From positions 1 through 52,809 of the IMG/VR virus record IMGVR_UViG_3300025282_003863: 52,809 bases of DNA; one strand, written 5' to 3'. The position numbers were made by a program, and so were the translations under genes. This stretch comes from a virus. Positions 9,217-16,838 of this stretch are shown piece by piece (the stretch's first letter is position 1; every line of letters begins with the position of its first letter). The notes under the pieces are model-generated. The model was not told the origin of the DNA. It saw only the letters and a list, made by a program, of their open reading frames with translations, and made no database searches.

Positions 9217-9734
9217 CGCCGGAAGTTCTTGAATGGTATAAAGATATAATACCTAAATACTCTAAAGAGAAGCCTAGAGTTTTAGACGTAGGTTCCATGG
9301 ATATTAATGGTAGTCTAAAAGATGTAGTTTCTTATTCTGAATATGTAGGAATAGACATAGAAGAAGGGAAGAATGTTGACATAGTATTAAACGCCCATGA
9401 CATATCTAAGAGATTTAACAAGGACTCTTTCGATATAGTGGCATGCTCGTCTATGCTAAATAACGACCCAGAGTTTTGGGTTAGTATTGAAAATATGAGA
9501 AGGGTTCTCAGGAAATATGGACTACTTCTAATAACAGTACCCGGAATAAATTTTAGAAATTCAGAAAACTATCCAACTGACTATTATAGATTTACCATTG
9601 ACGTATTTAAAGATTTGTTTTTCAAAGGAATGGAAGTTGTAGACATTCAAAATATTTATGATAGCGGAAATTTGTGTACAATTGTAGGAGCGGCTACAGG
9701 CAAAATTAAAAAAAAAGATACAAGACCAATCTGA
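9213..9734 (+). CDS. Class I SAM-dependent methyltransferase
   Basis: A 173-residue Rossmann-type methyltransferase. Motif I is VLDVGSMDINGS (about residues 23-34), motif II is YVGIDIEEGKNVD (about 44-56), and the motif IV region is FDIVACSSMLNND (about 73-85), followed by LLLITVPG. It belongs to the broad Methyltransf_11 group found beside glycosyltransferases, so O-methylation of a sugar is the likely role. The start overlaps the previous stop as ATGA. The following gene appears to begin at or just beyond the stop. Confidence 0.75.
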   Translation: MTPEVLEWYKDIIPKYSKEKPRVLDVGSMDINGSLKDVVSYSEYVGIDIEEGKNVDIVLNAHDISKRFNKDSFDIVACSSMLNNDPEFWVSIENMRRVLRKYGLLLITVPGINFRNSENYPTDYYRFTIDVFKDLFFKGMEVVDIQNIYDSGNLCTIVGAATGKIKKKDTRPI

Positions 9735-9763
9735 TATACTACATAGCTCCGTTTAAGGGGGAA

Positions 9764-10459
9764 ATGTGGAAGTGGAATATACGGGAGCTATCTAGATTTA
9801 AGAACTCTTTTAATAACAAGAAGATTGTTTTTATTGCTACTGACAAGGGGTTTGCTGAACCCGAAGAAGTAAAAGAACAATTTAGCAAGGCGGGATTTAA
9901 CGACATAGAATTTCACTTAATTCCAAACAATGAGAACCTCGGAGAGTGTGCCCCTCTTTACGAGATGATGGATATGGTTTATTCGTTAGACAATAATGAA
10001 TACACATTCTTTGCTCATGCCAAAGGTGTAACAAGAGAAACGGTTAGGAAAGAGGATTGGTATAACGTTGAAGCAAACAAGACTTGGATAAAGAAAATGT
10101 TAATGCATAACTTGTTTTCTACAGAGAAAATTCATAGGATTCTTTTGGAGAAACCATGTTTTGGAATTATGAAATCAACCTTTGAGGAAAGAAAGCTTGG
10201 ATGGTATTTTATTAACTCAAAGCACAGGTGGATTTATGCTGGAGGATTTTTTTGGTTTAAACATTCCAGCCTTTTTTCACAAAAGTATAAGTCTATAATT
10301 TTTCAAAAACGGTACACTATAGAAAGCTATCTTTCTAACTTCTTTACTTACGACGAGTCCGGTTCAGAGTTGTCTGGAATGGGAGACGTTGTTAATTACA
10401 GCAATTCTCCATTTAGCGAAACGAATTGGAGAAAATGGGTAGAAAAGGGTTATGTATGA
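9764..10459 (+). CDS. HAKG-type glycan protein, paralogue of 12014-12835
   Basis: A 231-residue protein related to the product of 12014-12835. Both have a W-x-WNI-x-x-L start, a central FFAHAKG motif (about residues 87-93 here), an acidic GEC/REC-x-x-x-Y/F-x-M segment and a late GGFFWFKH or GSFTWFNH motif. Such proteins occur in large viruses and bacterial capsule regions and are probably GT-A-like transferases; the chemistry is unproven. The ATG at 9764 has AAGGGGG only a few bases upstream. The reading frame stays open and similar to the paralogue back to 9731 (LIYYIAP against LMYHIFP), so the true start may be a CTG at 9731-9733 overlapping the preceding TGA. Confidence 0.6.
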   Translation: MWKWNIRELSRFKNSFNNKKIVFIATDKGFAEPEEVKEQFSKAGFNDIEFHLIPNNENLGECAPLYEMMDMVYSLDNNEYTFFAHAKGVTRETVRKEDWYNVEANKTWIKKMLMHNLFSTEKIHRILLEKPCFGIMKSTFEERKLGWYFINSKHRWIYAGGFFWFKHSSLFSQKYKSIIFQKRYTIESYLSNFFTYDESGSELSGMGDVVNYSNSPFSETNWRKWVEKGYV

Positions 10460-11259
10460 GCAAGCTTCCAATATCTGTTATAGTCCCTTTCAATCATAGA
10501 GATTCTTGGTTGTTTGAAAACTATTGCCTTCCCGCAATAGAGCAAAACAATCCAGAAGAAATAATAGTAATCAATAACGATAGGACTAGGGGGGCAAAAA
10601 TAAATGAGGGTTTTGAAAAATCAAGGTGCGAATATATTTTTATAGCTGATAGCAATAGCTGCCCCTGTGCAAACCTTCTTTCTAGAATGATGGATATACT
10701 CACTAAGATAGAGGGAAATCCAAACCATTTAAACTTCTCGTTTGTGTACTCAGATTTTTGGGCAATAAAAACAAACTGTCATGCAGAATTTTCAATTAAA
10801 GATGGGGCAAAAAAGTTTTTTACACAAGAGTTTGATTGGGAATTCTATACAAATTTTTATGAAGACCTTCGAGGGTGGCCTAGGGAAGATGCATACAGGC
10901 ACTGGATTAAAAATGGAAAGCTTGAGGGGAGAAAGGGGAGCGCTGCAAGCCACGCTTCATTCTTTGTTAAGAACATATACTTCAGTAGAATGGCACTTGA
11001 GGAAAACTCTTATTTAGAATCTCAGGCTCTCATTAAAAGGGATAAGTTTAAGCCGTATGATGAAGACCTGAAGTGCCTTGAAGACTGGGACTTCTGGCTT
11101 AATGTTACTTCTGATGGAACGTTTGGGATGTATATTACTGATATCTATCCTTTGTGTATTAGATTTTTTAATAACATCGAACACTCTATTAAAGACGACT
11201 CTTACTGGGGGCAGGAAGAATCCCTCATAAGAGAAAGATATGGAATTTCATGTCTGTAG
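10456..11259 (+). CDS. Family 2-type glycosyltransferase
   Basis: A 267-residue GT-A enzyme. ISVIVPFNHRDSW (about residues 6-18) and IIVINNDRTRGAKINEGF (about 36-53) give the nucleotide-binding fold. The metal-site region is IFIADSNSCPC (about 62-72), with ADSNS replacing a strict DxD. The C-terminal half contains WEFYTNFYEDLRGW and a CLEDWDFWLNV segment of the ED-WD-LW type usual in GT2 enzymes. The ATG at 10456 overlaps the previous TGA in the 4-base ATGA form, so I prefer it to the in-frame ATG at 10426. Confidence 0.72.
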   Translation: MSKLPISVIVPFNHRDSWLFENYCLPAIEQNNPEEIIVINNDRTRGAKINEGFEKSRCEYIFIADSNSCPCANLLSRMMDILTKIEGNPNHLNFSFVYSDFWAIKTNCHAEFSIKDGAKKFFTQEFDWEFYTNFYEDLRGWPREDAYRHWIKNGKLEGRKGSAASHASFFVKNIYFSRMALEENSYLESQALIKRDKFKPYDEDLKCLEDWDFWLNVTSDGTFGMYITDIYPLCIRFFNNIEHSIKDDSYWGQEESLIRERYGISCL

Positions 11260-12014
11260 AAGTTGAATATACTGACAGAATGGGGAACAATATGTTTCAG
11301 TATTCGACTGGAAGAATATTGGCGGAAGGTCTTGGTTTTGAATTGATATGCAGACCCATACAGGGGTTTGAGGCAACAAATGAAAGCGTGCATGGAAAAA
11401 GATACGAGCACCCAATTGAGGTTGTAGACGGATATAATTCTCGTTTGGATTATAATTATTTACAGGAATACTTAGAGAATAATTCTAGTAGGAAAATAAT
11501 TGTAAAGGGGCATCTTCAAAAGTATCAATATTTTAAACACCACAAAAAAGAGTTGAGAAGGTGGTTTAGACAGCCAGACTATTATCCATTCATATCTAAA
11601 GATGACCTAGTTATTCATATACGACTGGGAGATTATTTTGAGCATAACGTTGATAGCTCAACTCACTGCTTGAGTAAAGAGTACTATCAAAAGGTCATAG
11701 ACCTAGCAAATCCTAACAATGTGTTTGTTGTAACAGAAGAGCCATATCATGAATTTATTGTAGAGTTTTCAAAAAAAACAGGATGTCAGGTAATCTCTCA
11801 AAACTCAATAAAAGACTTTGCGTTTATAAGCTCCTTTAATAAGATATGTATATCTAAATCTACTTTCTCTTGGTGGGCTGCATTTCTATCGGATGCAGAA
11901 GAAATATACATACCAAATGCTTCACATGGAATATGGTGCTGGGAAGAGTGTCGTGGAGAAGGAATAGACCTATTTGTTGATGATGAACCTAGATATATAA
12001 ATGTAGAGTGTTAA
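11250..12014 (+). CDS. GT11-type alpha-1,2-fucosyltransferase
   Basis: A 254-residue protein, a little shorter than typical GT11 members (about 280-300). The N-terminal MGNNMFQYSTGR (residues 11-22) is the GT11 signature loop. VIHIRLGDY (121-129, with His123, Arg125 and Asp128) is the HxRxxD GDP-fucose site, and ISKSTFSWWAAFL (about 206-218) is the third conserved motif. It should transfer L-fucose from GDP-fucose, most likely to a galactose or similar residue; the acceptor is inferred from the family only. It overlaps the GT2 gene by 10 bases and the HAKG paralogue by 1 base (TAATG). GDP-fucose synthase is encoded in the minus-strand island. Confidence 0.85.
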   Translation: MSVEVEYTDRMGNNMFQYSTGRILAEGLGFELICRPIQGFEATNESVHGKRYEHPIEVVDGYNSRLDYNYLQEYLENNSSRKIIVKGHLQKYQYFKHHKKELRRWFRQPDYYPFISKDDLVIHIRLGDYFEHNVDSSTHCLSKEYYQKVIDLANPNNVFVVTEEPYHEFIVEFSKKTGCQVISQNSIKDFAFISSFNKICISKSTFSWWAAFLSDAEEIYIPNASHGIWCWEECRGEGIDLFVDDEPRYINVEC

Positions 12015-12835
12015 TGATAAGGAACTTGATGTATCACATATTTCCATGTCCAGATGCTCATTGGCATTGGAAATGGAATATAGATACTCTTTCGCAATAT
12101 ATAAATAGGTTTAACGGAAGACTAATAGTGGGAATAGCCGTGGAGCCTAAAGGGCACAAATTTAATTCTGATTCAGCCGATGAAGTAATTGATAGGTTTC
12201 TTAATACAGAACATTTAATGGGAAGGGCTTTACTTAAACATAAAAAGGAACCTGAATTTATTGTTAGGCAAAACTATGGACACTTAAGAGAATGTACAAC
12301 ATTCTATGATATGTTAAGAATTGTAGAATCTAAAAGAGAAGACGAGATTACATTTTTTGCCCATGCCAAAGGGATGAGAAAGTCAAGACAAAGATATTTA
12401 TATGCTATCCGCAGGTGGATATCTTTTATGTTAAAAAGCAATTTAGACAATATAGATTACATAGACAAGACTATGAGGGAATACGGATGTGCAGGAGTTT
12501 TAAAGGGAGGCGCGGGAAAAGGCTCCCCGATACAGACCTACAATAGAAATATTTTTAATAAACAAGAATGGTTTTATGATGGTAGTTTTACTTGGTTTAA
12601 TCATAAAAAACTATTTTCAAATCCAGAACGTTACAATAATAAATTGATGGATTATGCGTATGGGGTTGAGTGGTATCCATGCCAAATGTTCGACTGGGAA
12701 GAGGCATGCGATATAACTACAAGCGAACAGAGAAGCGCCTTGTTTAAAGGAAGTAGGACTTTTATGTGGGTATGGAAAGAGTTTCTTAAAGACCATAAGG
12801 ATGCAATAAGTTGGTTTAATATGGAGGGATTATAA
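12014..12835 (+). CDS. HAKG-type glycan protein, paralogue of 9764-10459
   Basis: A 273-residue protein that shares its domain order with the product of 9764-10459: an N-terminal strand MYHIFP, WHWKWNIDTL, then GRLIVGIAV, RECTTFYDMLRI, FFAHAKGMRK (about residues 113-122), CAGVLKGG and YDGSFTWFNHK. It carries an extra segment of about 30 residues after GIAVEP that the paralogue lacks. The fold looks GT-A-like and the genomic setting is purely glycan-related, so a transferase role is likely but not demonstrated. The start is the ATG of a TAATG overlap with the fucosyltransferase; a GTG at 12008 is the alternative. Confidence 0.6.
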   Translation: MIRNLMYHIFPCPDAHWHWKWNIDTLSQYINRFNGRLIVGIAVEPKGHKFNSDSADEVIDRFLNTEHLMGRALLKHKKEPEFIVRQNYGHLRECTTFYDMLRIVESKREDEITFFAHAKGMRKSRQRYLYAIRRWISFMLKSNLDNIDYIDKTMREYGCAGVLKGGAGKGSPIQTYNRNIFNKQEWFYDGSFTWFNHKKLFSNPERYNNKLMDYAYGVEWYPCQMFDWEEACDITTSEQRSALFKGSRTFMWVWKEFLKDHKDAISWFNMEGL

Positions 12836-12837
12836 AC

Positions 12838-13497
12838 ATGAAAAAAATGTATTACTTCACAGATGACTTTCCTTTTTTGCAAATCATAAGAAGCATGATT
12901 GGTACAAAAGATTTTCAACAATTGCATTTTGTTAAAAACTATAGCAAGTTCAAAAGAGAGGAAGACCAGAGCACTATTTTCCACAAGAAATTTTATGAAA
13001 ATTATAGCAAGATGGAAAAGTTATTTGATAAATTTGTAGAAGAGAATATACAGTGTTTGTACGGAGAGCCGATTGTATATCAAAGCATACCAACATTTCG
13101 TGTGCATTTGCCGGGGAATTTAGCTGTGGGAGAGTGGCATAAAGATAAGGATTACAGGGACGCTTCATGGGCAGAACAGGTTAAAGAAGATAACTTTTTC
13201 GTTCCTTTGACTAGTGCTTACGGAACCAATACCGTGTGGTCTGAAAGTAGGGAGGGTTGGGGAGATTTTTCTCCAATCGAAGCGGAATATGGAGAAATGA
13301 TTCAGTGGGATGCGTCAAATTTGACACATGGGAACAAAGAAAATATGACGGGGCAAACAAGAGTAAGTTTCGATTTTAGGGTCATTCCAGAGTCTAGGTA
13401 CGTTGATAGTGACCATTTAACTATCAATACCAAGGTTCCGTTCTCTCTGGGAGGGTACTATAAGAAGTCGAAAATGGTGTATAATACTATGAGCTAG
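12838..13497 (+). CDS. 2-oxoglutarate/Fe(II)-dependent oxygenase-like protein
   Basis: A 219-residue double-stranded beta-helix oxygenase. The iron ligands are visible as His101 and Asp103 in GEWHKDKDY and His164 in SNLTHGN. Arg175 in TRVSFDFR sits where the family binds 2-oxoglutarate. The layout resembles StrG-like oxygenases of aminoglycoside and phage glycan clusters. It would hydroxylate or otherwise oxidise a small molecule or glycan; the substrate is unknown. The gene starts 2 bases after the previous stop and ends the plus-strand glycan block. Confidence 0.7.
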   Translation: MKKMYYFTDDFPFLQIIRSMIGTKDFQQLHFVKNYSKFKREEDQSTIFHKKFYENYSKMEKLFDKFVEENIQCLYGEPIVYQSIPTFRVHLPGNLAVGEWHKDKDYRDASWAEQVKEDNFFVPLTSAYGTNTVWSESREGWGDFSPIEAEYGEMIQWDASNLTHGNKENMTGQTRVSFDFRVIPESRYVDSDHLTINTKVPFSLGGYYKKSKMVYNTMS

Positions 13498-13522
13498 CTC
13501 AAAAACTCAAGGAGATTTAACA

Positions 13523-14236
13523 ATGGCAACGATAGCCTTTTATGCTGGAGATGGCCATACTATAGAGCATACCCAAGGTTCTGGACTAGGATTTTTTTCC
13601 GGTGCTTTTGGTAGTTCTGTAGAGGTTGGCGCATTCCAAGGCGCAACATTCATTACAGATTCTTCTGGTTCCACTGAGGGTCCAGTAGTAGATAACATTA
13701 AGTATAAAGACAGTCAAAGTGGTATAGTCACAGGTGCTCCAGATGGAACTGGACTTAAATATATTCCAAACTATAGAGCACCGCTGAATATCAGATTTAC
13801 TCATGCGAGCGCTGTGAAAACACAGAATGTAAGAATGAGAATTTTTGATAGGACTAATGCAGACTATCCGGCAAGCGGCGTAAGCACCAGAGTTGCCGAA
13901 CTAATTCACCCAAACAACACCATGACAGTATTGGGGTCTGGAGATGGGCTTTGGTGGGGAGATTCTGCTCATGACGGTACAGACGTTCATGACGGCATGA
14001 CCGGAGGAGCCAACCAAGATGTAAGACTGGGAGCAAGTGCTTACACAGTTGGTGGAACTGGTATCATAGTTCCACTGTCAGATTCTCCAGCAACCAGTGG
14101 AGAGCATTGTGGAACTGGTTCCGGCAGCGTGATTACAGACACTCAGCACGATTGGTTTATAGCAATCAGCGCAAGCCCAGATAGCATTGGTAGCAAAACC
14201 AGTTATGGTCTTTATGTTAGCCTAGAATATCTCTAG
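13523..14236 (+). CDS. Probable virion protein
   Basis: A 237-residue protein, Gly/Ser/Thr/Asp-rich and beta-strand-rich, with no Cys-rich or enzymatic motif. The middle has NVRMRIFDRTN and the end has WFIAISASPDSIGSKTSYGLYVSLEYL-type strands, typical of phage decoration or tail-fibre-type domains. It has its own strong ribosome-binding site (AAGGAG at about 13509) and is the last gene before the terminator, which fits a late protein made at high level. The family is not recognised; the virion role is inferred from composition and place. Confidence 0.55.
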   Translation: MATIAFYAGDGHTIEHTQGSGLGFFSGAFGSSVEVGAFQGATFITDSSGSTEGPVVDNIKYKDSQSGIVTGAPDGTGLKYIPNYRAPLNIRFTHASAVKTQNVRMRIFDRTNADYPASGVSTRVAELIHPNNTMTVLGSGDGLWWGDSAHDGTDVHDGMTGGANQDVRLGASAYTVGGTGIIVPLSDSPATSGEHCGTGSGSVITDTQHDWFIAISASPDSIGSKTSYGLYVSLEYL

Positions 14237-14282
14237 GAAAGCTGCAACAAATTTAATTGTCGTTGTCATGGGTGACAACAAA

Positions 14283-14319
14283 AAAGCCCCGGCTCGTAAG
14301 AACCGGGGCTTTCTTTTTT
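14283..14319. terminator. Bidirectional intrinsic terminator between convergent arms
   Basis: A perfect 10-base-pair stem (14283-14292 with 14303-14312, core GCCCCGG/CCGGGGC) with a 10-base loop is flanked by an A-tract on the left (14279-14285) and a T-tract on the right (14311-14319). Transcripts from either direction would therefore form a GC-rich hairpin followed by uridines. It sits between the last plus-strand gene and the last minus-strand gene. The 99 bases from 14237 to 14335 hold nothing else that I can recognise. Confidence 0.93.
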
Positions 14320-14335
14320 CGGACTGTCAGAGATT

Positions 14336-14671
14336 CTACACTAGCTTTTTACTTTTGGCGTCCCATTTCATCCAGCCCTTGTCAGGAAGCCAGTCTCCGT
14401 CTTTCCCCTTTCTCTTGGGGAATAATCCTCCACCCTTCTTATGAGAACCAAACTGCAAAACTGCTCCGCAGTCCAGACATCTAATCTCATAGTAGTGATT
14501 ATCTTCTACGGTTCTGACAACAAACTTTAGATTTTCAGCACCACATTTTCCACAGACGCCCTCGTCAAAAACCTCTTGAAATCGAGCGAGTTGCTCGAAC
14601 ATTTCTCGTTGGGTGTCGCATTCAAATTCGGCGGTTAGCCGACCGTTCGCATTTTTGTAAGATGCTCTCAT
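14336..14671 (-). CDS. Zinc-ribbon phage protein of unknown function
   Basis: A 111-residue protein with a treble-clef-like zinc ribbon: CGKCG (about residues 40-44) and CLDCG (about 65-69), separated by about 20 residues of beta strand. The Lys/Gly-rich tail contains FGSHKKGGGLFPKRK and WLPDKGWMKW. The N-terminal part is helical. Similar small ribbons often lie beside phage recombination genes, and here the start overlaps the stop of a possible strand-annealing protein as ATGA, so a DNA-related accessory role is plausible. I chose the ATG at 14671 because of that overlap; an ATG at 14683 is the alternative. Confidence 0.6.
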   Translation of the reverse strand: MRASYKNANGRLTAEFECDTQREMFEQLARFQEVFDEGVCGKCGAENLKFVVRTVEDNHYYEIRCLDCGAVLQFGSHKKGGGLFPKRKGKDGDWLPDKGWMKWDAKSKKLV

Positions 14672-15591
14672 TGCTTTCTCCATTCTGAGTCGTATCCAGA
14701 GATTTCTTCTGGAATACTAGTATCGCCGTTTTGATACTTATTCAGTTGCCTAATCATTTCGCTCGCAGTATTTTTAGTAATACTATCAATTTTAGAGTAA
14801 GAGTTTTTGCCGCTATTGATAAAGCCACTAACACTTATATCAAGCTGCTTACACTTATTGTCAACGAATCCAATCTGCTGGCTACTAATCCTGTCTTCAG
14901 GGTTCCAGTCCCCGTCAGTAGTCTTAGGGGCGACAGCCTGTCTAACGATGCTGACAATATCCTTTTTAGACAGTTCCTCTGCTGCTAGCGCTCTAATCTT
15001 AAGAGCCTTTCGAAGAGCGCGTCCTTCCGCCCTAGTACTGGCGGTTGCTACTGGATGAGCACAGAAAAGGTCGTCGGTATTTCCATGCCACACATCCGCC
15101 GCGTCAGCATAGGTTCTCATCTCGCCGCTGTTCATCCAGTTAAAGGTAACCCTGTACGTAACGGTTGCCCTTCCCGGCCCGTCATCGTTGTTTGGTGCTA
15201 CCACATTGATAGGACCGGATTCCATTATGTCCCCAAGCAGAAGCTCAGCAACTCGTCTAAGCCCTGCGGTGATTGGGTTTCCTTCAACAAGCTCGTTGGG
15301 TTGAAAGAACTGCATCACATAGTCGTGCCATTCGGGGGAGGTGATGGATGGCCTGTCTGATTCTTCATCCTCGTCATTTTCGTCATTGGTTTCAAAAGAA
15401 GCGTCTTCGGAAATAAAATCATTTTCCATGTCAATAGTTTCCAACACTTGTTCTAGCTCCTCTTGCAAAAGAGACATGTGTAGCCTTACCAGTTCTTCTT
15501 TTTTTAGAGAGTCTGTTTTTGAGAGGTCTACACCTCTAGACTCTAGGTCTTGTTTTATTTCTTTTACCGTCATCTTCTTATAGTCTACCAT
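14668..15591 (-). CDS. SAP-domain protein, possible ssDNA-annealing recombinase
   Basis: A 307-residue protein in three parts. Residues about 7-38 form a SAP-like helix pair (TVKEIKQDLESRG, then KKEELVRL), a DNA-binding motif. Next is an acidic linker rich in Asp, Glu and Asn (about 55-78). The central domain (about 85-220) contains RATVTYRVTFNW and a helix HPVATASTRAEGRALRKAL that recalls the annealing core of Rad52/ERF-type phage proteins. The C-terminus (about 235-290) has the SSQQIGFVDNKC and SEMIRQLNKY pattern often seen at the end of phage annealing proteins. The annealing role is inference. The ATG at 15591 with GAGG upstream is preferred over an in-frame TTG at 15606. Confidence 0.5.
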   Translation of the reverse strand: MVDYKKMTVKEIKQDLESRGVDLSKTDSLKKEELVRLHMSLLQEELEQVLETIDMENDFISEDASFETNDENDEDEESDRPSITSPEWHDYVMQFFQPNELVEGNPITAGLRRVAELLLGDIMESGPINVVAPNNDDGPGRATVTYRVTFNWMNSGEMRTYADAADVWHGNTDDLFCAHPVATASTRAEGRALRKALKIRALAAEELSKKDIVSIVRQAVAPKTTDGDWNPEDRISSQQIGFVDNKCKQLDISVSGFINSGKNSYSKIDSITKNTASEMIRQLNKYQNGDTSIPEEISGYDSEWRKQ

Positions 15592-15595
15592 TTCT

Positions 15596-16378
15596 CTATG
15601 CCTCAATTTCTATGTACCTCTTTGATTTTACAGGGAACTTTTTTGATATCTTATTTAGCTCTGTTAGTATCAAGGACAGAGTTTGCCTCTTGTTTTTTTC
15701 AGATATATTTTTATTTATCTGCTTGACCCTAATCATGCAATAGCCTTTTGAGAGGATAAGGCCAGACTTCTTGGCGTCCGACCTTATATTCTTTTGGAGG
15801 CTGTCTTCTCCCCATATAGGAAGAAAGTGTGCTGGACCGTCGATTTCTATAGCCGTCTTCAAGGACGGAACGAACAGGTCCACCTCCAAGTTCTCAGCCG
15901 GAATCAAACCCTTCATGTGAAATATAACGTCGTACCCTTCGCTTGTCAAGCCTTGTTTCAGGAATTTCTCAATTTTGGAACCCTCCTGACTGGCCCTGCG
16001 AACAGCTTCCGCCGCCATGCTCCGCAATTCGAACTTCTCGTTCTCTGTCATTTCGTCCCACTGTCGTTTAGCCAGTTCAATCCTTCGTTCTCTTTCTTCT
16101 TCTGGCATATTTTCCCAGTGATTAGCCATGCCCTCGCTAATTTTGATTCTTTCTTCTTCTGTTCTCTTTCGTCCCTTCGTCGGATGCTTATGTCTTCCAG
16201 ACTTAAGAGCGTTTGACTGAGCCTCGCTCTTGCTCTTTAAGTCTACCCCAAGAAACTTCAGTGCTCGCCTGACCTTGTTGGGATATGTTCCCAGCTTCTC
16301 AGAAATCCAGTACGTGCTTCTATCGTTCTCTACATATTCTCTGACTAGGAAATCCTTGTTGTCTTCAGCAAATCTCAT
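15596..16378 (-). CDS. Vsr-like (EDxHD-type) homing endonuclease
   Basis: A 260-residue protein. The N-terminus (about 10-45) is a helix-turn-helix typical of homing-enzyme DNA-recognition modules, and KGRKRTEEERIKIS (about 68-81) resembles a NUMOD3 motif. The C-terminal domain (about 135-240) is of the very-short-patch-repair/DUF559 fold: LEVDLFVP (Asp167), AIEIDGPAH (Glu178, Asp180, His184) and PIWGEDSLQKN (Asp192), matching the EDxHD pattern of I-Bth0305I-type nucleases. It lies free-standing between the glycan island and the SAP protein, overlapping its upstream neighbour by 14 bases. It probably spreads itself or adjacent genes; the target is unknown. Confidence 0.75.
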   Translation of the reverse strand: MRFAEDNKDFLVREYVENDRSTYWISEKLGTYPNKVRRALKFLGVDLKSKSEAQSNALKSGRHKHPTKGRKRTEEERIKISEGMANHWENMPEEERERRIELAKRQWDEMTENEKFELRSMAAEAVRRASQEGSKIEKFLKQGLTSEGYDVIFHMKGLIPAENLEVDLFVPSLKTAIEIDGPAHFLPIWGEDSLQKNIRSDAKKSGLILSKGYCMIRVKQINKNISEKNKRQTLSLILTELNKISKKFPVKSKRYIEIEA

Positions 16379-16838
16379 TGTTTATAGTCTCCATCATTTT
16401 TTTGATATTAAAATCTTCTACTATAGAAGAAGGCGTCTTGTTGCAGTAATTCTTTATAGCCTTGGAGTGACTTTCACTTCGGGCGACAAGAACAACTGAC
16501 TTGTCTATAAAAGCTCGTATGCTGTGTTCATAGTTTCTTCCAGTGTCTCTCATCCATTCCAAGTCCCATACATAGAATATTTTCTTAGACGGAGAGATAG
16601 ATTTAATCGCTGTGAGGCATGTAGAAATGCTGGTTGCTATTAAAGTCCCATCAAAGTAGGGAAGTTCTGTAGTGTTCATAACAGCAAATCTGGGTGGAAG
16701 AACATGCGAAGTTATATTTTGAACAAATATCGTATAATCATTTGTACTGTCTTCAGAAACTATTTCGTTTAGCTTTTTAACCAAGCAATAAGAAAGATGC
16801 GAAGCGCTTAGGTCTTCTATTATTATTCCAATTTTCAT
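16365..16838 (-). CDS. Short GT-B-like glycan protein
   Basis: A 157-residue protein beginning MKIGIIIEDLSASHLSY, a Rossmann strand and turn as in GT-B glycosyltransferases, followed by VWDLEWM and a VLVARSESHSKAIKNYCN segment like the interdomain region of GT4 enzymes. It is less than half of a normal GT-B enzyme and lacks the C-terminal nucleotide-sugar domain. It is either a half-enzyme working with another subunit or a specialised stand-alone domain; no frameshifted remainder is visible next to it. The start overlaps the cupin gene as ATGA. Confidence 0.45.
   Translation of the reverse strand: MKIGIIIEDLSASHLSYCLVKKLNEIVSEDSTNDYTIFVQNITSHVLPPRFAVMNTTELPYFDGTLIATSISTCLTAIKSISPSKKIFYVWDLEWMRDTGRNYEHSIRAFIDKSVVLVARSESHSKAIKNYCNKTPSSIVEDFNIKKMMETINNEIC

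Noticed and set aside
12100-12107. TATAAATA, identical to the T4 late-promoter core
   Set aside because: It lies inside the coding region of the HAKG gene, with no gene start nearby, in AT-rich DNA where this 8-mer is expected by chance.
14237-14335. Possible small gene or regulatory RNA between the convergent arms
   Set aside because: Apart from the terminator hairpin there is no start codon with a ribosome-binding site and no open frame of meaningful length on either strand.
15794-16216. 140-residue plus-strand open frame opposite the endonuclease gene
   Set aside because: Antisense shadow; the minus-strand frame has clear catalytic motifs and the plus-strand product is Phe/Ser-rich and featureless.
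16365-16838. Short GT-B gene as a frameshifted remnant
   Set aside because: No matching second half is found in any frame before the endonuclease, and the gene is translationally coupled on both sides, so it is kept as a short but intact gene.
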